A DNA stretch of 64,000 nucleotides, taken from Lachnospiraceae bacterium (GTDB lineage Bacteria; Bacillota; Clostridia; Lachnospirales; Lachnospiraceae). The notes under the pieces are model-generated. The model was not told the DNA's origin and ran no database searches. It was given only the letters and a program-made list of their open reading frames with translations. This document shows positions 45,412 through 60,400 of this stretch, in pieces (position 1 is the first letter of the stretch; each line of letters begins with the position of its first letter). The position numbers were made by a program, and so were the translations under genes. The DNA is taken from positions 1 through 64,000 of the forward strand of contig JAFRNR010000023.1 of the NCBI GenBank assembly GCA_017430085.1. Direction: 5' to 3'.

Positions 45412-48400
45412 TCAGTCTACTTTGTTGAAGTAGATCTCGGCCGCCCGGTTGTAGACGTAGAGGGCTTTGGCCAGGTAGATGAACTCATCGGAGCTGGTCT
45501 CGGAAGCCATGACGCGGTTGCAGAAGCTCAGGACGCTGTACTTGAACGTCAGGGTCTTGCCGCCGTAGGTGACCTTGATGGTATGCATCACATCCAGGTC
45601 CACGCCGGCGATGGCGGGCACGCTGACGTACCAGCCTTCCTTGCCCTTCTTGATGACTTCGAGCGGCTTGTTGCCTCTCTTCGCCGTGACCTGACGGTCG
45701 AAGAAGATGCGGATCTCGGTGTCGCCTTCCAGGTTCAGCTTCACGTACTTGTAGCCGAGCACGGAGGCCGCGTCGGCCGGGATGACGGGATCCAGCGCGG
45801 GATCCGGCTCGACCGCTTCGGTCTCTGCGTGCAGGTAGTTGTTCGGGTTGGCGGGATCGTCATCTTCGTAGTCGAAGTAGTTCTGCGCCGCATTGCCCAG
45901 GTTGATGAGGGCCTTCGCCATGTGGACGGACTGCTCGGTGGCGTTATCCTGCGCCAGGACCGCGTACGCCCAGTCAGCCACACGGAAGGACCAGGAGGCG
46001 CCTTCCAGCAGGCCGAGGGAGTTGTGGACCAGGGCCAGCTGCTCGCCGTCCGCCTTGTAGACGCGGATCGTGGCGGGATCCATCATCTGCTTGATCGCAA
46101 CGTTGCTGTACGGCAGGCGGTACTGCTCGGAGCTTGCGCGCCAGTACGGCGAATCCGCCTTGGTCAGTTCGAAGCGGACCTCATCGCCCATGAAGTCGAT
46201 CACCGCGTAGGCGGCTTCGTCCGGGGCTTTCAGCCAGAAGTTGATGCCGATCTTGCCTTCCAGGGCCAGCGTCATGCCGGTGATCTTCGCGTACAGCAGG
46301 TCGTCGAACTGCGCCGTGTAGGTCGCGTCACCGGTGACCGGCGTGATCTCGGGATCCCAGCCGGAGAAGACGTACATGTGGAACAGGATCTCTTCCTTGA
46401 CAGGCGTTTCGCCTTCGTAGACCGGGATCTCGCCCTTCTTGACCAGGCTGCTCTGCAGGACGGTGCCGTCTTCGTTCACGAATGTGATCGTGTAGCGCTC
46501 GATGAACAGGGTGTCGCTATGTTCAACACCATCCGGGCTGTCGGCCGCCGAGACGATGGCCGTGTAGGTCAGGTTGCCGCCGGCGTCTTCTTCGCAGGTG
46601 ACGGTGGTGGCAGGCTGGGTCGTGGTGTGGGTCGCGTCATTCTTGCACTTGTAGTTCGCGACCGCAGTGTAGCCGGTTTCGGTCTCGGTCCAGGTGAAGT
46701 CGACGAACTCCCAGTCGTGGCCGGTGGCGGGCAGCGTCACCGTCTTGGTGTCGGTGTGCGCTTCGCCGTCCAGGCTGGCGCCTGCCGCGACGGTCGCGGT
46801 GTAGACGATCGAGCCGGGCTCGGTGCAGGTAGGATCGGTCTTCTCCGCTTCTACCGCCGCGTCAACCGTATTCGTGTGAGACGCGTCGTTCTTGCACTTG
46901 TAGTTCGCGGCTGCGGTGTAGCCGGTCTCAGTCTGAGTCCAGGTGAAGTCGACGAACTCCCAGTCGTGGCCGAGGGCCGTGCCGGTCACGGTCACGGACT
47001 CGGTATGGAGCTGGCCGTCCAGGCTCACGTCTGCCTCGATGGTGGCGGTGTAGACCGTCTTATCCGGTTCCGTACAGGTGGCGGGCGTCGTTTCCGCAGT
47101 CACCGTGGCCGGCAGGCTGATCTGGTGCGTGGAGTTGTTGGAGCATTCGTACCAGCCGACGACGGTGTAGCCGGTGTCGGTCGCGGTCCAGGTGAATTCA
47201 ACGAAGAACCAGGCGTGGCCGGTGGCAGGCAGCGTCACGGTCTTGGTGTCGGTATGCTCTTTGCCGTCCAGGCTGGCGGCAGCCGTAACGGTGGCGGTGT
47301 AGACGGTCTGGCCGGGCTCGGTGCAGGAAGGCTTGGTGGTCTCCGCCTGTACCGTCGCGTCTACCGTATCAATGTGAGATTCGACGTTCTTGCACTTGTA
47401 GTTCGCGACCGCGGTGTAACCGGTCTCGGTCTCGATCCAAGTGAAGCTGACGAACTCCCAGTCATGGCCGGTGGCGGGCAGCGTCACCGTCTTGGTCTCG
47501 GTGTGTTCTTTGCCGTCCAGGCTGGCGGTGGCCGTAACCGTGGCGGTGTAGACGATCGAGCCGGGTTCGGTGCAGCCGGCTTCGGTGGTCACTGCTTCTA
47601 CCGTCGCGGTTACCGTATCAATGTGAGATTCGACGTTCTTGCACTTGTAGTTCGCGACTGCGGTGTAACCGGTTTCGGTCTCGGTCCAGGTGAAGTCGAT
47701 GAACTCCCAGTCATGGCCGGTGGCAGGCAGCGTCACTGTCTTGGTGTCGGTGTGCTCTTTGCCGTCCAGGCTGGCGCCTGCCGCAACGGTCGCCGTGTAG
47801 ACGATCGAGCCGGCTTCAGTGCAGCCTGCTTCGGTGGTCACTGCTTCTACCGTCGCGGTTACCGTATCAATGTGAGACTCGACATTCTTGCACTTGTAGT
47901 TCGCGACCGCGGTGTAACCGGTTTCGGTCTCGGTCCAGGTGAAGTCGATGAACTCCCAGTCATGGCCGGTGGCAGGCAGCGTCACTGTCTTGGTGTCGGT
48001 GTGTTCTTTGCCGTCCAGGCTGGCGCCTGCCGCGACGGTCGCCGTGTAGACGATCGAGCCGGCTTCAGTGCAGCCTGCTTCGGAGGTCACTGCATCTACC
48101 GTCGCGCTCACCGTATCCGTGTGAGATTCGACATTCTTGCACTTGTAGTTCGCGACCGCGGTGTAGCCGGTTTCGGTCTCGGTCCAGGTGAAGTCCACGA
48201 ACTCCCAGTCATGGCCGGTGGCGGCCAGCACGACCGTCTTGGTCTCGGTGTGTTCTTTGCCGTCCAGGCTGGCTTCCGCCGTGACGGTGGCCGTGTAGAC
48301 GGTCTGGCCCGCGGCTTCGCAGGTCGGGTCATCGGTCTCGGACGTGATGACCGCGTTCACCGTCTTCGTGTGCTCTTCGTTGTTCTTGCACTTGTAGTTG

Positions 48401-51400
48401 GCGACTGCGGTGTAACCGTCGGTGTCATTGCCGGTCCAGGTGAAGTCCACAAACTCCCAGTCGTGGCCGGTGGCGGCCAGCACGACCGTCTTGGTCTCGG
48501 TGTGCTCTTTGCCGTCCAGGCTGGCTTCCGTCGTGACGGTGGCCGTGTAGACGGTCTGGCCCGCGGCTTCACAGGTCGGATCATTGGTCTCGGACGTGAT
48601 GACCGCGCTTACCGTATCCGTGTGAGCGGCATTGTTCTTGCACTTGTAGTTGGCAACTGCGGTGTAGCCGGTTTCGGTCTGGATCCAGGTGAAGCCGGTG
48701 AACTCCCAGTCGTGGCCGATGGCGGACAGGTCGACGTGCTTGGTGTCGGTGTGCTGCTGGCCGTCCAGGCTGCGGGCTGCCGTGACCTTTGCGGTGTATT
48801 CGGCCGAGCCGGCGATCTCGCAGCCGGATTCGATCGTTTTGATCGTGATGTCCGCGTCTACCGTTCTGGTCTTGGTCGGGTCGGTGGTGCAGACGTAGTT
48901 GGCGACGGCGGCGGTGTAGCCGTTTTCATCGTCACCGGTCCAGGTGAAGTCCACGAACTCCCAAATCAGGGCCTTGAAGTAGACTTTGACGATGACGTCG
49001 TAGTCCGGCATCTGGAAGCTTTCGGCGGACAGGGTCTCGATGAGTTCGGGGCCGTCTTCGCCGTTCGCTCTCCACAGTTCGATACGGTCGAGTTCGTAGT
49101 CTTCGGCCGGCGTGTAAACGATGGCGATATCCATCAGGCGCGGCGCGGTGACGGTGGCCGCCTGGCTGCCGTCGCGGACCAGGAAGGCGGTGCCGTGGCC
49201 TTCAGGGACTTCGACGGTCGCCAGGTGGTCCTTCGCAATGTAGAAGTAACCGCCGAAAGGCTGCCAGCCGCTGTCCGGATTGCCGGCCGGGCGGAAGTAG
49301 ACGGTGACGGAACCGGCGTGGTCGGAATCGACGATGTAGTTGCCCGTCATACCGTTGTAGTTATGCTCCGTGCTCGGATAATAGTTGCTGTTGTCAGCCA
49401 CGCCGCCGACCGCGCGCACGACCTTGATCTGATCGTTCTCGGCCAGCGAGGTCGCCAGGCAGTATTCTCCCGACTCGTTCGAGTTCACGGCAAAGGCGTA
49501 GTCTTCATTGACCTGCCAGTTGGTCATGCTGCCGATCAGGTAGAAGCCTTCGACCGCAGTCCACTTCGCAACGATGGTCATGTCTTCCGCCGGCATGGTC
49601 TCCGGAACTTCGGGATTCCAGCCCGCGAAGGTGAAGAACGGCTTGGTCGGGTTCTCGGCCGGAGCTTCGACCGGATCGCCGTAAGCGGCTGTGACGGTGG
49701 CAAACGGAGTCTCGTCGCCTTCGTTGGCCAGGAAGGTGATCGTGTATTCGTTGACCTGCCATCTGGCCGTCAGGGTCAGATCCTCAGTCACAGGCGTTGT
49801 GAAGTCGAACGCGGTCTCGCTGTTCTCTTCGAACCAGCCCAGGAACGTATAGCCTTCTTTGACCGGATCTTCCGGTTTCTCGGCCGTGGTCCCCTTGCCG
49901 ATGGTCTGAGGATCCGGCGCCGTGATGCCATCTTCCGTGACGAAGGTCACGACGACCGCCTTGAGCAGTTCGTAAATGCCCTCGGTCTCCGTGGCGACCC
50001 ACAGGTAGCCTTCCGGAATGGTCCGCTCGTTGCCTTCGGCCAGGATGTGGCGGTCTTCCGTGCCGGCGCTGCCGGTCTGCTCATCCACGAACACCTGGAT
50101 GCCGGAGGAGGCGTTGAGTACGATGTTCCCGCCGATCATCACATCCTGATCGACGTTGACGTAGCGGTCGGAAATGCCGTAGTAGCCGTTGAACGTGCCG
50201 CCCTGCAGGTTGAAGGAGCCGGCAGATGCCGCGTAGACCGGCGCGCAGAAGTAGGACCACCAGTCGCTGCTGGCCGGTGCTGCGTTCGCCGTGTATTCGC
50301 CGCCGTACACCGTAATGGTCGCCGGCGCCGTGGTGTTGTTGGTGCCGATCGCAGCGAAATGCGAGGTAATGGTCGGGCCATTGCCGTCTTCCGTTCCGAA
50401 GATGGCCGTGCCGCCGTTCAGGACGTACACGCCGTACATGCCGTCGGAGCCCTCGCCGGTGGCGGTGACCGTGCCGTTTTCGATCGTCAGCTTGCCGCCG
50501 TCGACGCTGATCACGACTTTACCGTCGAATGCCGCGCCGTCAGCCGGGCCGGTGATCTTGCCGTTGCCGGTAATCGTCAGATCGCCGGCCGCCGTTACCG
50601 TGATCACGTCGGGCTTGGTGGCGCTGACTTCCTTCCCGTTCAGGTCGAGCGTGATGGCCTTGTCAACGACCAGCTCGTCTTCCTGAACGTTCTTCAGCAG
50701 GACGACCGTGTCGCCGTCCTGTGCCGCCGCGATGGCGGCCGCCAGTGTGCCGTACGTGGTGGTCTTGCCGTCTCTCGTGATGGAGGCGACCGCTTCGCCG
50801 ATCGTGTAGATGCCGGCTTCTTCGGTCTCGACCCACGCGTATCCTTCCGGCAGCGTGCGGGTGTTGCCTTCCGCCTTGATGCTGCGGTCGGCCGTGCCGG
50901 CGGAACCGGTCTGCTCGTCGACGAATACGTCGATGCCGGAGGTGGCGTTGAAGACCACGTCGCCCCAGATCATCACATCCTGGTCGACGTTGGCGTAGCG
51001 GTCGGAAATGCCGTAGTAGCCGTTGAACGTGCCGCCCTTCAGTTCGAAGGAGCCGGCAGCCGCCGCGTAGACCGGCGCGCAGAAGTAATACCACCACTCA
51101 TCGTTGGTCGGCGTCGCGTTCGCCGTGTATTCGCCGCCGTACACCGTAATGGTCGCAGGCGCCGTGGTGTTGTTGGTACCGATCGCAGCGAAGTGCGAGG
51201 TAATGGTCGGGCCGTTGCCGTCCGCGGTGCCGAAGATCGCCGTGCCGTTCTGCAGGACGTACACGCCGTACATGCCGTCGGAACCCTCGCCGGTGGCGGT
51301 CAGCGTACCGTTTTCAACAGTCAGTTTGCCGCCGGCGACGTAGATCAGAGCGTTGCTGTCGAATGCCGCGCCGTTGGCCGGGCCGGTGATCCTGCCGTTG

Positions 51401-54400
51401 CCGGTGATCGTCAGATCGCCGTCAGCCGTCACAGAAAGCACGCCGGCCTTGGCGGAGCTGAGTTCGTGCCCGTCCAGATCAAGCGTGATCGCCTTGCCGA
51501 CTTCAAGCTCATCTTCCTGAACATCCTTCAGCAGGACGACCGTATCGCCGGCCTGTGCCGCCGCGATGGCTTCCGCCAGCGTCGGATAATACGTGTCGTT
51601 GATCCGGGCGACGTTCTCGAACCATCTCGCGGTGATCGTGATGTCTTCCTTGATCACCGTATTTTCAAAGTCAAACAGCTGATCATCCGGACCGTACCAG
51701 CCGAGGAAGGTGTAGCCTTCCCGTACCGTGGTCGGCTCGGAAGCCTTGCTGCCCCAGTCGAGGACCTGGTCGGGGACGTCGGTGCCGCCGGCCTCATTGA
51801 AGGTCACCGTCACTTTGATCCTGGTCCAGTTGATGACGTAGACCACGTCGCGCGTGACAGTCTCTTCCACTTCGGGGATCCAGGGGTGCGCCGGATCGAA
51901 TTCGTAGCCTTCCCTGGTGATCGTGCTCAGGTCGCCCTGGAACGCCGGCGTAGGCTGGCCGTACTCGACGTCATATCTTTCGAGGATGTTGCCGAGGCCG
52001 TCGGAATAGACGATCTGCTTCGTAACGCCTTTCCAGGTCGCCAGATAGATGATGTTGGCAGCTTCGACCGTCGGGTCGATGCCCTTGACCTGGGCGCCCT
52101 GCTTCAGCCAGCCGTCGAAGACATAGTTCTCTTTGACGGGATCCGGGACCGTCGGGGTCGCCTGGTGCAGGATGGCATCCAGTGCGGTCTGCTCGCCGTC
52201 CACGTCGTAGATGACCTGGGTCTTCCACCGGGCGGTCAGCGTGATGGCTTCCGTCACGAGCGTAGTGAAGTCATAGGCGGTTTCCGCATCCGGCAGGAAC
52301 CAGCCGATAAAGGTGAAGCCGGTCTCCGGGGTCGGATCCGCGGGCTTTTCGACGGCGGTGTTCCTGGCGATCTTCACGACCGTGATGTCGCTGTCGTCGT
52401 CCTTGTTGTCCGCGTCGAAGGTGACGTAGACCGCATCGTCCAGTTCGTACATGCCGGCGTCTTCTTCACCTTCAGGGATCTGCACCAGGATCTTGTCATT
52501 CGGTACGCCGACGTTCGTCTTCTCGCTGTTGTCGGAGAAGTGGCCGCCGTGGATGAAGCCGGTCAGGGGCTCGTAGCCTGCCATCGCGTAGGAGGCTACG
52601 GCCGCGGCGTTGTCGGAGATGAAGCGGCCGCCGGAAATATTGGTGACAGGCGCGCCGTTCGGATAGTCGCAGGTCTCCACGACCAGCGCGTCGCCGGTCG
52701 GGTAAGCGCCGTTGCCGTAGTAGCTGTAGTCAGCTGCCGCGCCGGTGGCGTGCAGCGTGCCGCCGTTGATATTCACGGTACCGCTCTTCTGGTAGACCGC
52801 CGTCGCGCCGCTGATCGTGCCGCCGGTGATCGTCAGCGTGCCGGCATCGGGCTTGTAGATGGCGATGTCTTTCGCGGAGGTAATGGTGCCGCCGCTGATC
52901 GTGATGGTGTTATTGTTGCCGGTGTTGCCGCTGGTGCCGATCGCAGGAGCGTTGCTGCCGGTGGAGCTGATGGTGCCGTCAGTGATCATCAGGCTGGCAG
53001 TGCCCATGATGTAGATCGCGTAGGCATCATCTTCCGTTGCGGATATGGTGCCGCCGCTGACCGTTACGGAGGAGCCGGCATCGGCATAGATCCCCATGCC
53101 GCCGGTGGATTCCAGGATGCCGGATTCCAGAATGAAAGCCGCGCCGTCCTCCACGAAGGCCGGGATGCCGCTGACGACCTTGCCGCCGCCGACGGTATCC
53201 TTGAGCGTCAGCGCCGCGCCGCTGCCTATCGGGTTGAGGAGCGCATTGCCGTCACGGCTCAGGGTGTGGCCGGCGAGGTCGATCGTGATGGCTTTCCCGA
53301 TCTCGACCCAGGAGGTGACTTCGATGTCTTTGAGGATCTCGATGGTGTCGCCGTCGACGGCTACTGCTACGGCAGCTTCCAGCGTGCCGAACAATCTGGT
53401 GCCGATCTTGGCTACCGCGTCACCGATCGTCCACAGGTGCTCGCCGATCTGGACGGCCGCCTTGCCTTCCACGATGAAGTGATAATCCGGCTCGCGGTCG
53501 AAGAAACCGTAGCTGATCTGGAACGTGGCGTCTTCCGAAGTGGTGATCTTGGAAATGTCGCCGGCATAGTAGCCGTCGGTGACGATAAACGTACCTTTGT
53601 TTCCAACCTCAGCGTTCTTGCCGAGGACAAGCGGCTTGCTGGCCGTAATGCTGTTGCCTTCGCCCATGATGGCGGTAGCGCCTGTGCTGTCTTTCAGGCG
53701 GACGCCGTAGCCATCCGATACAGCAGATTCGAAAGTGTTGCCGATGAAGGTAAACTCTCCGGTACCGCCGCTGATATTGACGAAACTGTCGCTCGCCGTA
53801 ATGTTGCAGTTGGTGAAGCTGCCGCCCGTAGTACCGGTCAGCTGCGCCAGGCTGTGCAGGTTCGTGCCGGTCACCCCGTTGAGTGCAACATTGTACGCGC
53901 CTGCACCGCTGCCGGCTCTAAAACCGACAACATTTCGTGAATCGCTCGTGCTCGTGAAGGAACAGTTGCTCACTGTGATGTTGTGAGCGTAGTTGTATTT
54001 GTTCGTGTAGTACGGCTTGCCCGAAACCTTTGTGCTCGGGACCGTGATGAAACCATTATCTCCATCGTCAGTCGAGCAGAAGTTCGACTTGTTCCCCTCA
54101 AAGTTGACATTCTGAATCGTCAGAGTCTCAGCGCCGTTCGCGCGTCCGTCGCCGTCGATAATAATCTGACCAACAATCTTCTTATCAGCGCCGTCGATGG
54201 TGAGGTTCAGGCCGGCCTTCTGATGGACGATGGAGTAACCCTCGATATCCTTCAGCAGCTTCACCGTCACGTCGCCGGTCATCTCATGCGCCGCATCCAG
54301 AGCCGCCTGCAGCGTAGGATAGAGGACTCCGTCGATCTCTGCCACGGCCTCTTCGACCGTGTAAGTCGTCACATCGCCGTTGACGGTCACCGTAAGGGCA

Positions 54401-57400
54401 TAGCCTTCCGGAGCCTTGACGGTCAGTTCCTTGCCGTTGTGAGCGACCTGGATGCTGCCGGACGGAAGCGTGTACGGTTCCTCGATATCCGCAAGAAGCG
54501 TGATGACCTTGGTCCCGTTTTCAGACGCCGCGACCGCATCGGCAAAGGTGGTGTAGCCGATATTGTCAACTGCGGCTACCGCAACGCCTACCGTGTACGG
54601 ATAATCATCCTTTGTAGCCGGATCGGTATTGGCAATCGGATACAGGCCATCGCCGCAGACGGCAAGGAGAGGGGCCACGGTGAAGACGCCGCCCAGGACG
54701 GTGAACTTGGTTCCGTCAGTAGGAAGCGGGCCGGCGTATTTACCGGATTCGACGATAATCTTGCCGCTGGCTGTGGATGCGCTTACAAGCCCTTCTCCGC
54801 CGCTGAAGGTGTTATCATTCAGCGTCACAGTCATCCCGCTGGCATCTTTAACTCTTACGGTATAGCCTTCCGCAGCAATTGTATTGCCGGTGATGGTTCC
54901 GGTTCCGTCTCCGCCGCTGATGTTGATGCCGTTCTTGACACCGCTCACAGTGCATCCGGTAATTGTAAGATCCTTTACACCAACAAGCTGAGCAAAACTA
55001 TGACCTCCAGTTACGGTCAGGTTTTCAAGCGTAATCTTGTTTGCGCCGGCGCCTGAGGCAACGCGGAATGCTACCGTGGTAGTTCCTTCACCAGCAAATT
55101 CGCAGTTCTTAACAGTAATGTTGTGTGCGTAATTATAACCGGACGATTTATTAAGAACTCCAATAAATGCCTCATTATATGTAGAAGCATCATAGGCGAA
55201 CTTCGCATTCTGAATGGTTAGCGTATCCGTACCATTATATCTGCCTTCGCCATCAATATTAATCTGACCGGTTATCGTCTTTCCGTCACCGTCAACAATC
55301 AGGTCAAGGCCGTCTTTTTGACGTGCCGTTGCGACTTCGGTGATGTCTACCAGTAATGTCACCGTCACTTCGCCGGTCATCTCATGCGCCGCATTCAGGG
55401 CATCCTGAAGCGAGGCATATAACGCATCGCCGATCTTGGCAACAGCTTTTGCAATCGTGCTCCTTCCGTTTCCAAGATCCCTCCAGGCATAGCCGGCAGG
55501 CGCCGCCACATCGACGGTATTGTCTTTCGTGATGCTGACCTTGTCCGGCGCGGCTTCCATAGCCGCTTCCGCCGACGCATCCAGAATGGTCTGGCCGTTG
55601 TAAGTGCCGCCGTTTATAGCAAGCGTAAAGCCTTCGTTCGCGTCATTGCCGGAGGCGGAGATCTCAATGTTGCCATTGATGACACTGCTGCCCTCGACCG
55701 TTACGCTGACGGAAGGATAGCTGGCGTAGCGGCAGACGTCAAAGGCGAAGTCGCCTTCCGCAGCATTGATGGTCGTGTCCTTGATCACCACATTGCCGCA
55801 GTTGTTGGACATGACGTAGCCGCCCCAGACGCCGGTGCCGTCGATGGTCATCTTGTCCAGGGTCAGGTTGGAGTAGTTCTGGATCAGAAAGCCCGCGTCT
55901 TCGGACGTGGCTGTGATCGTGCCGTTCTTGAACGTAATGGTGTTGTCCTTCAGAAGCTGGAAGCCGTTGTACTCGGTTCCGGTGGAGCCGACGCCCTTGC
56001 CGCTGAAGTCGTAGGTGAAGCCCTTGAAGTCCACCGTCAGACCGGTGGTGAACTTGCCTTCGGGGACGACGATGCCGTCGCCGGAGCAGTTCGTCAGCAG
56101 TTCGATGGTGTCGCCGTCCTGAGCGGCTGCGAAAGCAGCTGCCAGACTTTCAAATCTAACGTCATCTATCTGCGCAACATAGTCTTTTGGCGCAATTACG
56201 AACGGGTAATCATCTTTTGTTGCAGGGTCTTCGTTGGCGACATATTTATAATCGTGATGAAGCAGACTCATCCAATCACAATCATATGTCTCTCCCTCAT
56301 ATTCGTATGTCGTTGTCGCGAAATATCCGCCGGTAATGAACTCCTTAGATGCGTATGTGCCGTAAGTATATACATCATCATTAAAGTATCCACCCGTCAC
56401 AGAGACATTAGAAGGAGCATTGCCCTGCTTAATTGCAACTTCTCCAGTGTAGGTTCCATCTTCGATTGTGATGTTTGCACCATAACTGAAGATAATTCCT
56501 TCAAAGGTCCCGCCGCTCAGCGTATACTGCGTATTCGCAAAACTGTTGCCGTAACTGTAATCGTAGAAAGCATAACTGTCGCCGTGCAGCGTCCCTCCGG
56601 TCACATTCAGCGTCGCCTTCATGGCTTTGGATGCATCACTGCCGGGCAACTGGACCCAGATGCCGCTGTAGCCGGCCGTAACCAGACCGCCGGAGATCGT
56701 GACACTGTTTTCAAGCGTTGTGCTGTTGGCGAACTGCCGGATGGCGACAGCACGGGCTTTGACCGTACCGCCGGTAATCGTTACGATAGCATTTCCTCCG
56801 GAGGAGTTATTGTCTATCGCATAGGTTGCCGATCCCGTGGAGATATTTTCAATATGACCGCTTTCCACGGTCAGCGTTCCGCTGTTAGTAATGGTATTAG
56901 ACGCGTAGCTTCCGGCGTAGTCGCCGCTGCCGTCATAGATCCATGCGTCAGTTGCGCCGGAGATCAGTTTGCCGGTCCCCTCTGCGCTGCTGTCCTTGAT
57001 CGTCAGGGTGCCCCTGTTCGTGATCAGGGCGGACGTGCCCGCCTGTCCGGCCGTGCCGACCACCTGGAAGCCGTTAAGATCGATCGTCACGTTCTTGCCG
57101 GCCGCGATCGTGATCGCCGAACCCACGACATTAATTGCCTCGTTGGCGATCATGGTAATCGTGGTTGCGGTACCATCGGTCGGAACGGCAGCAACCGCAT
57201 CAGCCAGAGAAGCATACAGCGTGTCACCGATCTTTGCGACCGCCTCATTGACCGTATATGTGGTAACACCTTCGCTTTCTGTTACTGTAAGGACTTTCCC
57301 TTCTTCTACGTTTACAGTAAGTTTCTTTCCGTTGTGAGCCACCTTCAGAGTACCGGACTGCAGAAGATACTCTTCCACTATATCCGCAAGAAGAGTCACT

Positions 57401-60400
57401 ACCTTCTCGCCATTATTGGCAGCAGCTACAGCATCGCTAAAGTTTGCATAGAAAACATCGTCTACTTTAGCGACTGCTTCTCCAACAGTATAAGGGTACT
57501 CACCGCTTGTAGCAGGATCCGGGTTTGCGATGGGATATAATCCTTCACCACAGACCTCTAAGCTCGGAAGCTCATTGAACACGCCGCCCGTCACGGTAAA
57601 CTTAGTTCCGTCCGTCGGAAGCGGGCCGGTATACTTGCCGTCTGTCACGATTATCTTCCCGCCGGCCGTCGCAGCACTCACAAAGCCTTCGCCGCCGCTG
57701 AAAGTATTATCGGACAGGGTCACGATCATAGCGCTGGCGTCTTTCACTCTGACTGTGTAGCCTTCGGTCGTAGTTAACATATTGCCGCTGATCGTCCCGG
57801 TCCCTTCACCGCCGCTGATGTTGATGCCGTTCTTGGTGCCGGTGACTGCACAGTTAGTGATAGTCAGATCTTTAACACCAGTAAGCTGCGCAAAACTGTG
57901 CCCGCCCGTTACCATAAGGCCATCCAGAGTCACCTTATTTGCGCCTGCTCCGGAAGCGACACGGACTGCCACCGTGGTAGTTCCCTCTCCGGCAAATTCG
58001 CAGTCTTTAACCGTGATATTGTGTGCGTAATTATATTTTCCTGTCGTATAGGGTTTGCCCGCAGTCTTTGTGCTCGGTACGTCAATGAACGCATCATCGT
58101 ACGTCGCCGCATCATAAGCAAACTTGATGTTCTTGATAAGAAGCATGTCAGCATCATTATATCTGCCGTCTCCGTCGATATACAGCTGACCGGTAATGGT
58201 CTTGCCGTCTCCGTCAAGAGTAAGGTTCAAGCCCGCTTTCTGATGGATCACCGCTACTTCTTTGATGTCGGCAAGCAGCATAATCGTCACATCGCCTGTC
58301 TTTTCATGCGCCGCATTCAGGGCTTCCTTGAGGGATTTGTACTCGACCGTCTGATCGCCCGACACAACCTTCGCTACCGCGCCAACGAGTTCGCCATTGA
58401 CATACGTATTGCATTTGTTCCAGACGTCAGGATCATCCGGGAACTGTGTCATAAACTTATCCCTGGTGACCGCTTCCCCAGCCTTCGTGCAATCATTGAA
58501 ATAGAAGTTGAAAGGGGAAGTCTGCGCATAAACGTCAAACTCGCCGTCAAAGGTGCAGTCGTTGAACTCCGTGTCCACATAGGCGGCAACGCAGTCATAA
58601 CCGCTGTTGCCCTTGCTGAACTGGCAGTTCGTAAAGGTGACCTTCTCCACGCCGCTGTACGAGGTCCAGCCATGGAGTTTGCTGCCGCTTACCGTGATCG
58701 TGCCGCCGTTGCCGCCGTCGATATTGAACGGATAGATCGCATCGATCTCCGTGTTTTCGATCACAAGATTCGCATTGCAGCTCTCACGCAGCACACCGCG
58801 GAAAGCACCGGTAATATCGGAATTCTTTACAGTAAAGGTGGCCGGAGCATTGATAGTATCCACCAGGATCGAGGAGTTCCAGGTGCTCTGTCCGCCGCCG
58901 CGCATCACGACACCGTCGATCACACAGCCGTCAGCCTTTACGTTAACGATGGTATTGTATCCGCTGCTCGTAATAGCACTGCCATCGATCTTGAGATCCT
59001 GGATCGTGATATTCGGATTTGTAAGCTTCACGCCATTGCCATTCGTGGTCGTGATCTTGACCGTGGTCGCGTCAGCGCCCTGGCCCTTCAGCGTCACGCC
59101 CGCCGGAATGACTGCTGTCGCAGGCAGTTCGACCGTACCCGGGTAGATGACGATCGTATTGCCGGTTTGCGCAGCATTCAGGGCATCCGTCAGGCTCACA
59201 TATTCCACGTCGCCGATCGCCGCCACGCGCGGGATCCGAGGAGTGATATATTTCTGCTCACCGTCCACGTTGACAACGATCTCCCCGCCGTCCATCGTCC
59301 CGCCAGGAACACGGTCGTCCACCTGAACCAGGCCGCTGATCACCGTAAGCGTATCCGTTTCGGACGCAGCAGGGAAGTTCTCGTTGATCGTGTTATTGCT
59401 CAGGTTTACGGTGTACTGTAAGGTTTTTGCACCGCAAGTTTCTTTGACGTTGAAAGCCGCTTTATATGTCTCGGTAGAGTTAAAGGAGCAGCCAGAAGCT
59501 GTAATCGTATAGCGCGTTGCTCCACTCTCGTTATAGACATTCAGGAATTTGCCGGCACCCTTAAAGGTACAATCAGTATACGTGATGTCTCCGGCATATA
59601 CCCACATGGAATAATCCTTGCTGCTGATGCCGGAAGCTTCCGTACCGGGTGCATTGAACGTACATCCGGTAAAGCTTATATCACCATAGCTGAACAGTTT
59701 TCCGTTGATCGTGCAGTTCACCATGTTGATGATGCCCGCATGCTGGAAGCCATGGTAATTCTCGTTGCCGAAGTTGAATGTTAATTTCTTAAAAGTGATG
59801 CCGTCGGGGATGGAAGCGATGTTCCCGCCCGAAGTATGATTGAAAACAACGCCTTCCACGTTGCCCTGAAGCGTTATGTTCTTGAGCGGGCTCGGCAGAG
59901 TATAATCGCCGGCCACGAGGATCCCGAGGATTTCGCCGGGCTGGACCGCGGCATACGCTTCTGCCAGGGATTCGTACCGTACCCGGTCTCCGCCTTCGCC
60001 GATCTGGGCTACGTAACTGGCCGTCGTCACGCCGTAAGGAGCCGCGTCGCCGCTGGCCTTGTAGCCGTCCGCGAAGAACACGTCATCCGGTTTTCCGGAG
60101 TACGTGCCGCCGGAAATGGAAATGCGGCCGTCCTTAGCCGGAACAGTCTGGACAGGATCGACTTCCGACGTGAAGCTGCCGCCGCTGACGTTGATCACGG
60201 AGGAGCCTGTCAGAGCGGGATATTCCGCTTCACTGTCAAACACCAGGGCCGCGCACGGAACAACGACACGGGAGTCGCCGACTTTGCCGACTGCGTTGCC
60301 CGTGGTGTTGAACACGCCGCCCGTCACGTTGACAGTGCCGGCGCGGGCCACGATGCCGGCGCCGCCGGTGATGTTGAACGTACCGCCGTTGACGTTCCAG

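Noticed and set aside
45307-53940. A very long open frame on the plus strand opposite the giant secreted protein gene
   Set aside because: It is the antisense of a GC-rich repetitive gene; its translation is rich in Gly, Val, Arg and Asp, has no ribosome site, and simply mirrors the repeats of the real gene.
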